Of a stretch of 64,000 nucleotides of DNA, positions 10,566-21,912 are shown piece after piece (position 1 is the first letter of the stretch; every line of letters begins with the position of its first letter). Both the position numbers and the translations under genes were made by a program. The stretch covers positions 39,836,984 to 39,900,983 of the forward strand of contig CM030362.1 in the NCBI GenBank assembly GCA_017893485.1. The letters run 5' to 3'. Under the pieces are notes generated by a model. It was not told the DNA's origin. It searched no databases and saw only the letters and a list, made by a program, of their open reading frames with translations. This DNA comes from Hemerocallis citrina. Its lineage: Eukaryota > Streptophyta > Magnoliopsida > Asparagales > Asphodelaceae.

Positions 10566-13540
10566 TGTAGCGCCCTGAATTTTCAATATAATAAACTTAG
10601 AAATACGTGGCACAATTTCTAGCATCTACCTCAATGTAATAGTAAACATAGCCAAACACAGATAATTTTTTAACTTTTATTATATCAATTCTTTACATAG
10701 CACAGCGGAAAATTAAATACCTTGAATTACAATTTCTTTACTTTACAACACATTCTTTTACAAATTACATAAGTCACATTATCATTCTACCATATGCATC
10801 CAAATTCCAAGCTATAGGTACCTACTTGTAAAACATGAGGCTAGAGATAACTCTAACCCCCAAAACTACAGGGGTCAGCCATAACGGTGTGAATGACATC
10901 AAAAGAAATATATTATAAATGAAGCATAAAGAATAAATTTGTAATCAACACATTCCCACAGTAGTAACAACGGAATATGAAATAACGATAAATAAAACAT
11001 AAAACATCAAGTGAAACTAAGCTAAGTGTCAAGTGCAGGAAAACAGAAAACATCATGCATAATACCAGTCAAGAAAATACAAATGCAGTATGATGACTCT
11101 CTAATGCATACTTGTCGGATTCTATGCATTTCATATTACATACATCTGGTGCAAGCCCTTATCGTTCTCCACTTTATAGGGTTTAATTCCTCGCTATACA
11201 ACTAATCCTACTACGGTGATAGAAACAAGATCTAGATTACTCCGTGAATAAGCCTGACAACCCTCGACGGGCGAGCATCATATAAGCATAGCTCAAAAAT
11301 CAGAGAATCACCTCCCTGTCGTGTACCCCACGAATAGGCATGTCGACCATCGACGTGCAGATATACAGCACATCCCGTGAATAGGCCCGCCAACCATCAA
11401 CACGCGAATGCACAGTATGTTCCATGAATAGGCCTGCCGACCCTTGACACGCGAACATACCAACTGTCCTCTCGGGACACAACAACACAGTCCTAGAATG
11501 CATTCGTCGGACTAACAACAAAGCATATACTTACGTTTTCCAAGTTGTATCATATCTCCACAAGTACCTACCTTTAAGTTGATTATTATTAATTAAAATA
11601 CAATTTTCCCTCTGTAGAGTTGGTGTACCCTGTCAGACTTAATTCAACAAGACAACCCTAAGACCCAAACTGGTAAAAAACCCACAAAATCTCATCTGCC
11701 GGTTTACATGAATCCCACTCAACCCCTAGAGACTCACAAATCAAATATAAACACAAAATCTTTTATTAAAACTCTTAATCCCCTTATCAAATCGTTTATA
11801 TCGACGAAAACTTCTTTAATAAAAAAAATCCAAATTTATCCAAATACTCACAAATTTCCAGAAATAAATTCTGAGATTAAATCTCTTAAACAACTGAGCT
11901 TCACATCTTGATGTCACAGAAAAATCACCAAAACAACAACTCCTTTGAAAGCCATAGATATTTCACCTTTTTAGAGTCGTAGAAACACAAAATTAAATTA
12001 TATTAAAATCAAATTATAATTCTTTGTAAAATACAGTAATCTGTAGCAAAAGCTTCATTTGAAATAGTAGATCAATAGACCCTAAGTTCAAAGAAATAAT
12101 ATTTCAAGAAATCAGCAAGAAACTCAACAAAACAGCCCACACAGCAGCTATCGGTCGACTGTCAAAACAGTTCAAAAAGACAGCGGTCGACTAACATGCT
12201 AAAATTGCAAAACCTCACAATTGACAGTCGACTGTCAATCCCATTTGTTCTTAGGCGGTCGACTGGCATGTTCAAAACAGCCCTCTGTAAATTTCGTGCA
12301 CTTTCAATCTGATACATGGTTTAATTTTTGTAAAATCATAAATTTGTAAAACAAAATTCCTGAGATGATCAAATACAACTATTTAACAACTATTTAACAT
12401 AGTGGAGTTTATAAAACAAATCAAATCTGTCATCAAATCTATAAAAGAGCAATTTTTGTTGAAATTCTTATCAAGAACTATATAAGTATATATGTGAATA
12501 TATGTGTTTATATATCAGTATAAAGCTTCAAAAAACATTGTATAAGAGTAGTATAAAGTTTATTTCAATTTCAGTATCAATACAAATCAAGATTCAATCG
12601 AAAACCTAACAAAACATCAAAAAATCAATTTCGGCCTGCACCAAGTCAGACCCAAAATAAAAACCCACTTCAACTCATCAAAGCTTGATCTTTTGATTCT
12701 AAAAACTCTTCTTGCAACTCATCAGCATGTATACGGCTAGTTACATTAATTTACTCATGATTCTATGCATCAACAACCTTCATCAGTCAAGTATTTCTCC
12801 ATCTAATCATCAAAACATAGCATATACAAACATACACAGTAAAGAACTCAACTTTATTCACTTTTATGCATTTTAAATCTTGCAATCCATTATATATCAT
12901 CAAATCAACAAATAAATAGCACACCCATGAGTAATACTAAATTCTTAACATTCTTAAGTCATCTATACAGAATTTAATTCATCAATTGCATGGTTTTCAT
13001 GAAAGGTTCTATTTTTTATTCATCCATCCATCAATATTTCATTATATCATATACATCCATCTATTATGCTTTCTACTAAAAAAATCATCATATATAACAT
13101 GAAAGAACGACAAGAAATCAAACGTATGTCACTCACCTCGGTGAAGAATCAATCGAAATAATAAAGAGAATAAGCAAAAGCTCATCCTTTCGCAAAAATC
13201 CAAGATCTTCGCTTCAAAACTCCAAGAAAACCAATAATAAAATATTCTTTTGTTTTGTGCAACAAAGAGATGGCTGCTAGAGCCCTTTTAATAGGCCAAA
13301 ATTTGGGTAATTAGGGTTTTGAGAAGATTTTGTAAAATATCCCTTTAGAATATATCTTTGCATATATAGATCCTTTATACTAGGTAATTAGATTTACTAA
13401 TTCAATTCAAATTTAAAATCAAGAATAACCACCCAGATCTGGCCGACACTGGTTTCAAACCTAGAAAAACAAACTTTGTAATTTTGGCATCCAAATGGTA
13501 ATTTTGCAAAAAAACCCTTCTTTAACAAATTTGGAGGATC
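10566..13540 (-). mobile_element. LTR-like insertion in the pararetrovirus, reverse orientation
   Basis: The plus strand starts TGTAGCGCCCTGAATTTTC at 10566, the reverse complement of an LTR end of the same style as the 17168-20402 element. Around 11100-11200 it carries a segment (GGATTCTATGCATTTCAT, AACCCTATAAAGT read in reverse) that matches 19860-19960 in inverted orientation, placing both in one LTR family. The other end was not found; virus-like sequence resumes by about 13560, so the right boundary is approximate. A cluster of four GTCGAC sites is at 12154-12263. No coding capacity was recognised, so it may be a solo LTR. Confidence 0.55.
12154..12263. repeat. GTCGAC palindrome cluster in LTR
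   Basis: GTCGAC occurs at 12154, 12186, 12228 and 12258. The third lies at the centre of a perfect 18-bp palindrome TTGACAGTCGACTGTCAA (12221-12238). The same CAGTCGACTG core recurs six times in each LTR of the Copia element at 54-60 kb. Confidence 0.85.
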
Positions 13541-13656
13541 TGAGAGTAAACTCTCTTTGTAGGTAATAGACTATATGGATGTGGAGTTTCCCACTTGTGT
13601 GGCTATTTTTGTGATCTCACTTGTATTTTGTGGGTTAATAGGTTCACTCCATTTGC

Positions 13657-13812
13657 TCATTTATCAATATGTTCTGCATTTATATGTTGGTAAAATATAT
13701 TTTGAAGACCACATATTTGTAGCTGTAGCTGGTTAAATGCTCCTTTTAATTGCTCCATAGTCTCCTTTAGGTAGACTATATCATGTTCTATATGCTGGAC
13801 TCTATTTTCCAT
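13657..13812 (-). CDS. Small coiled-coil-like ORF of the pararetrovirus
   Basis: An intact 51-codon frame starts ATG at 13812, immediately after the end of the RNase H frame (stop at 13830-13832). It is rich in Glu, Gln, Leu, Ile and Asn, with heptad-like spacing of hydrophobic residues (ENRVQHIEHDIVYLKETMEQ). Caulimovirids often have small helical proteins (for example the CaMV P3 virion-associated protein); a similar role here is inference only. Confidence 0.4.
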   Translation of the reverse strand: MENRVQHIEHDIVYLKETMEQLKGAFNQLQLQICGLQNIFYQHINAEHIDK

Positions 13813-13829
13813 CCCGTATAATGAAATTG

Positions 13830-15300
13830 TTAGTTTCTTGACAAGAAGTCTTCTAGGATGTTAGCTTTTCCTTTTATATTTTATATTGAGAAATCGTAAT
13901 GTGCTAACTGCATTTGCCATCTTATTAATCTTTTATTTGCTATAGTTGGGTCTATTATTTTGTTAATCCAACTTTTTCTTGCGTATTGTCTGTCCTTACT
14001 GTGAATTTCGTATGTATTATGAATAATTCAAACTTTTTTATAACTTTTAAGATTGCTAGTAGTTCTTTTTCGTTTATGTGGTAATTTTGTTGGGTCTGGG
14101 TGAATGATCCACTAGTATATCTGGCTAGGCTTTCCTCTTCTTCTCCTATTTCAATGAATGTTAATACTGCTCCCCAATTATTTTCACATGCATCTGTTTC
14201 TATTATCCATGAACATTCTTTAACAGGTAATCTTAACTTATTTAATTTTGAAGTCTGTTGTTTTAATATTTTAAGTTTTTTTTCATCCTCTGTGGACCAT
14301 TCCCATTTCTTAAACTTTTTTTAGTTTTTGTTGTAACCAATTTATTTTTGCTGATAAATTTGGTATGTATCCTCTTGCTTGATTTAGAAACCCGATTATA
14401 GATTGTACTTTTTTTTTTCTTTTAGGACGTTAGGAAATATCTTTATTTTTTCTGCTATATGTGGTTGTAGCTCTATTCCTTCAGGTGATAATTTTGTTCC
14501 TAAGAATTTTATTTCTGTTTTGAACAATTCCATTTTCTTTTTTGATAGTATAATACCTGCATTTTTTACTATTTCTATGAATTTTAGTAGATGTTATTTA
14601 TGTTGTTCTTCGTTTTCAGATCCTATTAGAATATCATCTACATATACTAATATGAAATTGTTGTATTTTTCAAATCTTATCCATATATTCCTGAAATATT
14701 CCTTGACTATTTTTATAACCAAATGATAATACATTCCATTCATTGAATCCTGAGGTGTGCTAAATGCTGTTAACTATTTTGAGTCTTCTGTTAGTTTTAC
14801 ATGATAAAATCCTGATTTACAATCAAGTTTCAAATATATTTTTCTTGTCCTTACTGTGTTGAATAGTATTTGCATATCTGGTAGTGGATATCCAAATCTC
14901 TTAGTTTTTTATTTAGTTCCTTATAATTTACTACCATTCGAGATTTATCCCTTTTTTCTTCTGAATATTTTCTTACTATGAATGCTGGTGATGAATGTGG
15001 ACTTTGTGATTTTCTTATGTAATTATTTTCCATTAATTCTTTTATATGTATTTTAAACTCTTCTAGATCTGTTGGAGTGTGCCTTATAGGTTTAATTTTT
15101 ATTATTTTGTTCTTATCTATTAACTCTATATGTGCTGTGGGTTTACTTAAGTCTCATTTTGCCAAGGAGTCTTCTACGCAAAGATCTTCTAATTGTTTTT
15201 GTAAAATTTCTTTTGTAGTTATTTCTTGGACTTGTTGTATTCTAGTTTTATTTGGTAAATATTGATATTCACCACGTTGGGTTGAAGAAACTCTGATGTG
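13830..15300 (-). pseudogene. Caulimovirid reverse transcriptase and RNase H, decayed
   Basis: The short open frame 14851-15033 has YIRKSQSPHSSPAFIV and SRMVVNYKELN, the caulimovirid form of the RT fingers motif (the SPHSSPAF wording separates it from most Ty3 elements). The catalytic YVDD is encoded at 14633-14644 in a different frame. The C-terminal end reads RLIRWQMQLAHYDF, then a stop, then KANILEDFLSRN and the terminal stop, which is the usual end of the RNase H domain. Several frameshifts and stops separate these islands, so no active enzyme is encoded. Confidence 0.75.
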
Positions 15301-15795
15301 CGGCAGGTCAGTTCTAGAATAAGGTAGGGTTATTCTAATTGCTATTGCTTGGTGTCTACGAGGTGTTGTAAATTCAACTGATTTATGTGATATGGTTATA
15401 GGATAGTATTGTTGGACAAATTCATTTCCTTATAGCACATCATTATTCATATCATTACACTGGTATATTATTGGTATTTTTAGTATGTAATTTTCTATTT
15501 GTACATTAACATTTTGTTGATACTTATCAAGTATGGTAGTTTATCCAGTTAATCCAGTTATTGTTTTTTTATTATATCCAACTTATTTCCATTTTAGCAG
15601 TATATTTTTGCGGTATAGGCTAGTGCCTGCTCCGGTGTCTATTAGACTATGATAGTTCCTTGATTTGTATCCTTCGTAACCAAATTCTTTTAGTATGTAT
15701 AACATGTTCTTTTGTTGCTCTTAATGAATTCATTTGTCCAATATTCTATTTATTACTATGGTTTCATTGTTTACTGTTATTGAGATTTTTTCTTC

Positions 15796-16230
15796 TTAAA
15801 TTGAGTAAGGTTGCACCGATGTAAGGAAGTCAGTTCCTAATAACATTTCATTTACATGGTGTTCTGGGTCTACGTGTAAATGTAATAACATTTTATTTCT
15901 ACCATTTATCCTTAGTGACAATATTATTTTATGTACAATTGGATGTCTATTATTGTAATAGTCTAGGTAGTAATATGAGTTTTCTACTAGCATTAATTCA
16001 GTTGTTTTTATATTTGTTTGTTTAATATGTAAATTAGTAGCTCCTGTATCTACTAAGGCTACTTGTTTATTCCATTTTTCATTGTCATAATATTCTATTT
16101 CTATTTTAAATTGGTTATTTTTCTGGTGTTCTAATGTATTTATTATTGGTATTAATTCCAATGCTTGTTGTTTGTTTCTGATTGATAGTGATCTCTTTCC
16201 AAACATTATTTGTGGTGCTTTTTCTTGCAA
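15796..16230 (-). pseudogene. Pararetroviral aspartic protease region
   Basis: A 144-residue open frame carries ALVDTGATNLHI, the catalytic Asp motif of retropepsin-like proteases, near residues 59-70, and LGTDFL near the C-terminus as the flap/psi-loop partner. It lies directly upstream of the RT region on the same strand, as expected for a pol polyprotein. The catalytic triplet DTG is intact although neighbouring frames are broken. Confidence 0.7.
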
Positions 16231-16259
16231 TATTTTTTGCTTTATTAAAGTCGAATTCT

Positions 16260-17132
16260 ATATAATTTGGTATAGTCATTTCAGGGTTTTCTCTAGCTGG
16301 TTCATATCTTATAATTTCGCTGAATAGCGGTTCTATTTTTAAATTATCTGTATTTCTATTTTTACTTCATGCTTACTAGTGAAAGCATAAATATTTCTTA
16401 TTTGTATACTTATAACTTTGCTTTTCTCTATCATTTCTATTCCTGATAATCTGTGGTACAAGACTAGACTTTTGTCTTTATTTTATTCGGCCATGCTTAT
16501 ATAGAAATTAGGTTTTATTGTAAATTTTATCTTTTGGTACATTAAATTTTGTTGAACTATTCCTATTAAGGCATCTTGTGTACTTGATATTATTCTATCA
16601 TCCATTAGGTGTATTTCCATGGGTGTATTTATTCCTTCCTTAAAATAGGCTTTTATTATTATTTGTACAGCTCATAAATGTATGTGTCTTAATGTTTTTC
16701 TGGTTTTCTCACTTATTTTTCCATCTCTTGTTTTATTATTCTTTCGGTTATTAATGGGATTATAGTTTTTCCTTGTATTTGTTCAAGGTTTATAGGTTGT
16801 TCATTATTTCTGGCTATTATGATGATACTTTTCCTCCTTTCGAATATTGGTAGTTTAAATATCTCTTTTGGATTTATATCTAATTTGGTTGCTTTTATTT
16901 TATTGTATTTTTGTATGTCAAAGCACATTCTTTTCCTTACTTCTTTATCGTTTTCTTCTCTTTCTAATTGTTCTCCTATTTCTGTTATTTCTGTTATCAT
17001 ATTTATTTCACATTCTTCTGTTTCACCTTCACTGCTTTCACTATCTTCTTCCATTACCATTATTTCTTCATCTTCACTTATTTCTGACCAGTCTTCCTCA
17101 TATTCTATGAGTTCATAATTTATGTTATTCAT
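16260..17132 (-). pseudogene. Pararetroviral movement protein region
   Basis: The open part 16713-17132 begins with a very acidic stretch (EYEEDWSEISEDEE), perhaps the end of the coat protein. It continues KATKLDINPKEIFKLPIFER and IIPLITERI, the N-terminal pattern of caulimovirid 30K-type movement proteins. After frame changes, residues such as AVQIIIKAYFKEGINTP and DALIGIVQQNLMYQKI (about 16550-16700) fit the conserved core (HIG-AVQ and LLD-R motifs). One in-frame TGA interrupts the HL-AVQ motif near 16670. Confidence 0.6.
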
Positions 17133-18654
17133 TTCTTAAATTTTTTCTACGTATATTACATTTTTTTTGTAATGCCCCGATTTTCATTTAATGAAAAATT
17201 ATTTATTTTGCACGTAGTGTGCACGTGCAATATTTTTTGGTGATTATTTTCATTATGATGAGTATAGATATTTAAATATGTGCTTTTAATTATTTTATAC
17301 AAAGCTTTCTTTCAATTAGACAAAAAGCATTTTCTTCTTGAAGCCCAAATTTAATTCAATTTATTATTTTTATAATTATTATTTTGGCCCAAAAACTAAA
17401 GCCCATGAGCTATTTTATTTTTAAATACAACTTGTAATGTAGGATACAATTTAAAGTTTATTTTTATGTAAAATATAATGTACAAATTTTTGGAAACCAA
17501 GTTGCATACATGTGCACTACACGTACACGTGCAAATGCACACTTGCTTGGCCGGTTGTGACTTTAGGAGGGAAATCAAAATTTTGAGTGGAGTCATGGTG
17601 ATGGTGGTTACTTGATCATGGGTGGTTAGTGTAACTCCTCCTTAAATCATAGCCATTTGTTCCTAACTCCTACTTCAATCTTAGCCATCCATTCTCCTAA
17701 ATTTTTAGTATAAATACCCCCCCTCCTTTGGCTAGTATTCTTGTGCAAATTATTTTCCTCCAAGCTTATAGTTTAAAATACAATTATCTAGTAGTTTAGC
17801 AAGTGAGTAAAAGATTGAGAGTGTGTGGGAGAATTGTGCTTGCATCAATCAAAGGAGGCCGGCATCAAAGAGGGGCTCTCGGTTTGGCATTGTGGAGTGC
17901 TCGGATTTGGCTAGTGTGCGCGCTTCTAGGAGGAGGATCGTTCGTTTGCAAGGACATTCGTTTAGGAGGTTGCTAGGTGTATTTCTCTCCAAATTAAGGT
18001 GGGTAAATTTTCCATATTTCTAATTAGGAATGCATGCAAGATTTGAATGGCAAGAATGAAGCATGAAAACTATTAATAAGAGCACACATTTAATTGGAAA
18101 CATGATCTATTGATTTGTTGAAATGTTGATATGAAATTGTATGTGGTTCCATTAGTAAAGTCTAGATTTTGTGTGAATTGAATATGGCCATGGATTGCTT
18201 GCGGAAAATCTCATTACCTACATCAAGAATTATACATAAAAGTTAGTAGATTAACAATGCTACTTTATGTGTTTAAATGAATATTTATGTTTTATTGAAA
18301 TGAATGAATTAAAATATAGATTTGTATGTTTGATAAATGATTAAAAACAGGAAATTAATATGAAGTTTGCTAATAAAGAGACTAGTAATATTAATTGTTA
18401 AGAAATGTCGAAAAAGAAGAAATGTGGTAGTGATAATTTAGAGTTTGAATTAGTTGTATGAAAAACATGTTTTAATTATTGAAAAAATTATTTTCTATAT
18501 ACTGGAGTATAATTTATGATGATATTAGTCAATCTGGACATTTACAGTAATTTTTATAAAAGCAAAATGAAATGAGAGCTTGTTGAACATCGAAATGTTT
18601 AATAAATAGAGAGAATTGTTTTAAATAAATTTCGAGTTGCATTATTGACAACCT

Positions 18655-18755
18655 GAGCGCGTAGCTCAAGTGGTCAGGATGGCTTTAATCGCTACAGTGG
18701 GTTCGGGTCTCATGAGTTCTTGGTTCGAATCCCCTTAGTAGCACCATACTTTTTT
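18655..18755 (+). repeat. tRNA-like Pol III module 1 inside the LTR
   Basis: An A-box-like TAGCTCAAGTGG at 18662-18673 and a B-box GGTTCGAATCC at 18722-18732 are followed by a CACCA-like end and a T6 run at 18750-18755. The acceptor arms do not pair, so it is not a functional tRNA gene. It looks like a tRNA-derived (SINE-like) promoter unit. Confidence 0.5.
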
Positions 18756-18825
18756 GTATTTTTGAAAAAAATAAATACTACAGCCGAGAGCATTTAAAGC
18801 TCTCAACCCCCTTTATATCGATTGA

Positions 18826-18930
18826 CACACTCGGCCTAGTGGCCAGAGCGTGGGGTTTGCTTCTCGGTGGTTGCTGGTTCGAATCTGGGGCTCGGCCAGT
18901 ATTAAACTTTGGGAAAAAAATATTTTTTTG
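18826..18930 (+). repeat. tRNA-like Pol III module 2 inside the LTR
   Basis: CGGCCTAGTGGCCAGAGCG (A-box-like, about 18832-18850) and GGTTCGAATCT (B-box, 18876-18886) are followed by a T7 run near 18930. This second module lies about 160 bp after the first, in the same orientation. Cloverleaf pairing is poor. Confidence 0.45.
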
Positions 18931-20404
18931 GTGTTTTTGATGATTGACAAATTATGAAAAAAATATATTTATTATCCTAAAAATAAGGGGGATTTATGAA
19001 AAATAATTTGGGAATTATTTACATGAAATGGAGGATGTTTTGAGAATTAATGTCGTACTTGTATGTTGTGAAAGTTACACTTCGAAAAAGGACTTGAAAT
19101 AAAATACTAGAAAAGAAGTGAAATAAAGATAAGAATTATATTATGTGATGTGATGTAAATTATTCTCATTTGAGAATAATGTGAAAAACTATGGAATGTG
19201 AAATTGATATTTGATGAAGTATATGATTCTATGTATGGCTATGGACTTATGAATAAATTAGAGATCATGCTTTTGAAAAAGAAAATCTATTATGATTATG
19301 AAAATGAACTTCTGAGCTGGAAATGCTCAATTTTGGAAATTGTGAATTGGAATTGAAATAAAGAGTAGCTAAGTCTCCCCCGACAATTGGAAAGAAATGA
19401 AATAAAATTTGAAATGAAAGACCATGGTTGGTCATGTTTGAATGAATGAATAAATCCGGTTTAGTGGAGAGACTAACTCCAGAGCTTTGATTTTGTTCAT
19501 GATTCTAATAAAAACTAAGGATTAGTACATAGTGGAGACGTGATGAAAGTAGGAGAAAAACATGAGTATGAGGGCCACTGGATTGGAGGAGTGAGAGTAT
19601 TCACAGGCTGTCTTCACTATGCGTCGTGACATGACGTGGATACTGCTCCAGAATACCGTCCCGGTGGCGACGCTCGTGGGATGTTTGGTGACTGTGGGTG
19701 GTGTCATGTCCCATGACGGAGGCTGAATTGACCACAGGCTGTCTTCACGATGCGTCGTGACATGACGTGGGATTTTCCTCCAGGCTGTCTGGACATGAGC
19801 TCGTAACTCATAGAACATCTATGATGCTTACCGTAGTTACAGTAGTAGATTAAGTCATGGCGAGGGATTGAACCCTACAAAGATGAAGAACGAATAAGAG
19901 GCTTGCCCTCAGACCTATGTAGTATGGGATGCATAGAATCCGAACAAGTGTGCATTAGTGTCATGTAATATAAATAATTGCATTAAGGACTAAGTGCACA
20001 ATCACAACACAACATCAATAGGGTATTCCCTTTAGTTTGATATGTGACAAGTTTGTGTTTGTTAAATATGGAAAATGAGTTATACTATTTTCGGCATAGA
20101 GAGGATGGCCGTGTATAATGTTCGTCGGTTGAATAAACTGACGTACCCACAGTTTTGTATGCAGGATAAATGATATGATAAAGGTTAAAGAGGAACAGAT
20201 GCTTAAAGATTATTCAATGTTGTTGTACATTTATTTAAGTGTTGTAAATTTACTTCTGCTGTGTAATGTAAAGAGTAAAGTTTTATGTAAACTCTGATGT
20301 AAAGTGAAAAGTTCAAATTTTCTTGTAAAATTATACTAAATGAAGTGGAAAGATCCTGTAGAACTCTCGAATTCAGTTGTATTTGGGATTCGGGGCATTA
20401 CATT

Positions 20405-21640
20405 TTTTCCATTCTTTTAGGGCAATTTGGTGATATATGTCCTACCTCTCCACATATATAACAATTACATTTCTTAGGGTTTTTCGTATACTGTCTATTT
20501 TGTAATTTGTAATTATTTCTTTCAGACCTAAGGTTTGTTGTGCTGAGGTTTCTTCAGTTCCTTTATCATCAATTGGTCTTGATTTTCTTATAGTATTTCT
20601 TTCTTCTTCCTTTAGTCCATTCCACCATTTTGCTACTACTCTATAAAGGAAGCTTCTATAAATTTCTCAAATGCGTTTCCTGAAAGATTTTGCCTAAATC
20701 CTACTATTAGTGAGGTCTTTACCCATTTTTCTATTGTTCTATTTACATCGTTTACGCAGTCTAGATCTAGCCATTCTTCATTTCTTGCTATTCCTTTTTC
20801 GTAGTGTTCTATAGGTTCATATTTTGGGGTTTCTTTTTCTTTGTCTTTTCCTAACTTTTTTTTTTTAGGTGTTTTGCCTTTTTCCTGGCAATTGATAAAG
20901 TCTTTTGTTAGGTGGTGGTCTTAAGATTTCGTACATGTCAGTTTGAATTTCTATAGGTTTTGCTATAATCTTTTCTTTATCTTGATCCATTTTTATTTCT
21001 TCATTCGTTATATCTAGGTTTTTTAAGGCTTACTCTACTTCCAATGAATTGTGATTTGCCATTAAATCTTCTATTTCTAAAATATTTATATTAAGTTTTG
21101 TTATAGTTTCTAACTCCTTCATACATTCTTCCATTATGCCTAATTCTTCCTCTGTGTCATCAGTTATATATCTACCTAGTTGTTTTATGTTCTTATTTAT
21201 GATTTTTAAATATTTTCTTATAATTCCTACAAACTCAGGACCATTGAAATTTTCTTTCAACCCTTGTATGTTTATCATATAAATTTCTGGTCCTATATTT
21301 GGATTTAATCCTATTGCTCCGTTGACCATACTTAGCCTAACATTTTGTATGCTAGTAGGTGTTGGTAATGCCAACTTGCTTCTTCGTTTCTGTAATCTAA
21401 TACTTTGTATGCTATCTCTTTTTATATTTCCTTAGGTAGTTTACTAGTTATTTTACTTGTTATTAACAAATATTCTGATATTTCCCTATTAGTAATATAC
21501 TTTCTTTCTGTTAATCTTCTATCAATGTATCTAATTTTAAATTTTGAAAGATTTTTTAATTTAGTTTCTTTATTTTCTATGAAATATCCAATTTTTATAA
21601 GGTTAAGAGATATTATAGTTTATGATTTCTAAAGCATGGT
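20405..21640 (-). pseudogene. Pararetroviral coat protein region
   Basis: Near the insertion edge (about 20415-20500) the minus strand encodes KKCNCYICGEVGHISPNC, the C-x-C-x2-C-x4-H-x4-C finger characteristic of caulimovirid coat proteins. The open frame 21030-21374 (114 residues) and the Lys/Arg-rich frame upstream to 21630 are the N-terminal portion. Its basic Lys/Arg/Ile-rich composition, on the same strand as pol, supports a virion protein. Multiple frameshifts. Confidence 0.6.
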
Positions 21641-21711
21641 TATATAGAAAGTTTTGTTTTTAGGTTATTATATTAACAGGGTTAGTTAGATATAATTTTT
21701 TGTGAAAGTGG

Positions 21712-21791
21712 GTCAATTGGCTAAATGTTTTGGAAAGTTGGTTGGTTTGCTAAATATTTGTTGAAAGTGGGTTGGTTAGTAGAGATAGCTC
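21712..21791 (-). repeat. Right terminal inverted repeat of the MULE-type block
   Basis: Read on the minus strand it runs GAGCTATCTC, then ACCAACCCACTTTCAACAAA, TATTTAGCAAACCAACC, and a second copy of the phrase ending TTGACCCACTTTC. Like the left end it consists of two roughly 36-bp phrases. The target copy follows at 21792-21800. Confidence 0.6.
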
Positions 21792-21847
21792 TCTATACTT
21801 TCTCTTGAATTTGCACGAGTGAATATATTCTACTTTTTTAGCGATAT

Positions 21848-21850
<3 letters not shown>

Positions 21851-21910
<60 letters not shown>
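21851..21910. repeat. (AT)n microsatellite
   Basis: About 30 uninterrupted AT units, just outside the MULE-type block. The 240 bp that follow, up to the Copia target site at 22145, hold nothing I can identify. Confidence 0.97.

Positions 21911-21912
<2 letters not shown>

Larger units (their letters stand above)
17168..20402 (+). mobile_element. Solo-LTR-like insertion (3.2 kb) in the pararetrovirus
   Basis: It begins TGTAATGCCCCGA and ends TCGGGGCATTACA, an LTR-type TG...CA pair with 13-bp inverted ends. It sits between T-runs that allow a TTTTT 5-bp target duplication (17163-17167 and 20403-20407). Removing it rejoins the viral coat-protein region to the acidic/movement region. There is a TATAAATACC promoter-like box at 17711. 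No gag or pol frame is seen, so it is read as a solo LTR of a long-LTR family; a degenerate non-autonomous element is the alternative. Two tRNA-like modules are embedded. Confidence 0.65.
9345..21650 (-). mobile_element. Endogenous caulimovirid (pararetrovirus), decayed
   Basis: Read on the minus strand the order is: coat-protein region with CCHC finger, movement protein, protease, reverse transcriptase, RNase H, a small ORF, then viroplasmin-like ORFs, then a tRNA-Met primer-site-like sequence (GGCTTTGATATCA, 9350-9362, differing from the usual complement by G-to-A type changes). Coat before movement protein resembles Cavemovirus/Solendovirus organisation rather than Petuvirus, from general family knowledge. 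Every reading frame is broken by stops and shifts, so it is a fossil copy. Two foreign LTR-like insertions (10566-13540 and 17168-20402) interrupt it. No LTRs of its own are visible, as expected for a pararetrovirus. Confidence 0.72.
9060..21791. mobile_element. MULE-type element enclosing a pararetrovirus
   Basis: The block is flanked by a perfect 9-bp direct repeat TCTATACTT (9051-9059 and 21792-21800). Immediately inside, it begins GAGCTA and ends TAGCTC. The two ends are imperfect inverted repeats for about 75 bp, sharing ACCCACTTTC, AAATATTTRGC and CATTTAG/TGTTTAG words; the TIRs are listed separately. A 9-bp target duplication with long inverted termini is the signature of Mutator-like elements. 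No MURA-like transposase reading frame was recognised inside. Most of the interior is the minus-strand caulimovirid sequence plus two LTR-like insertions. Either a MULE captured or hosted viral DNA, or viral DNA integrated into a resident MULE. Confidence 0.6.

Noticed and set aside
18655..18755. Functional tRNA gene
   Set aside because: A and B boxes are present but the acceptor stems do not pair; treated as tRNA-derived repeat.
18826..18930. Second functional tRNA gene
   Set aside because: Same reason; poor cloverleaf and location inside an LTR.
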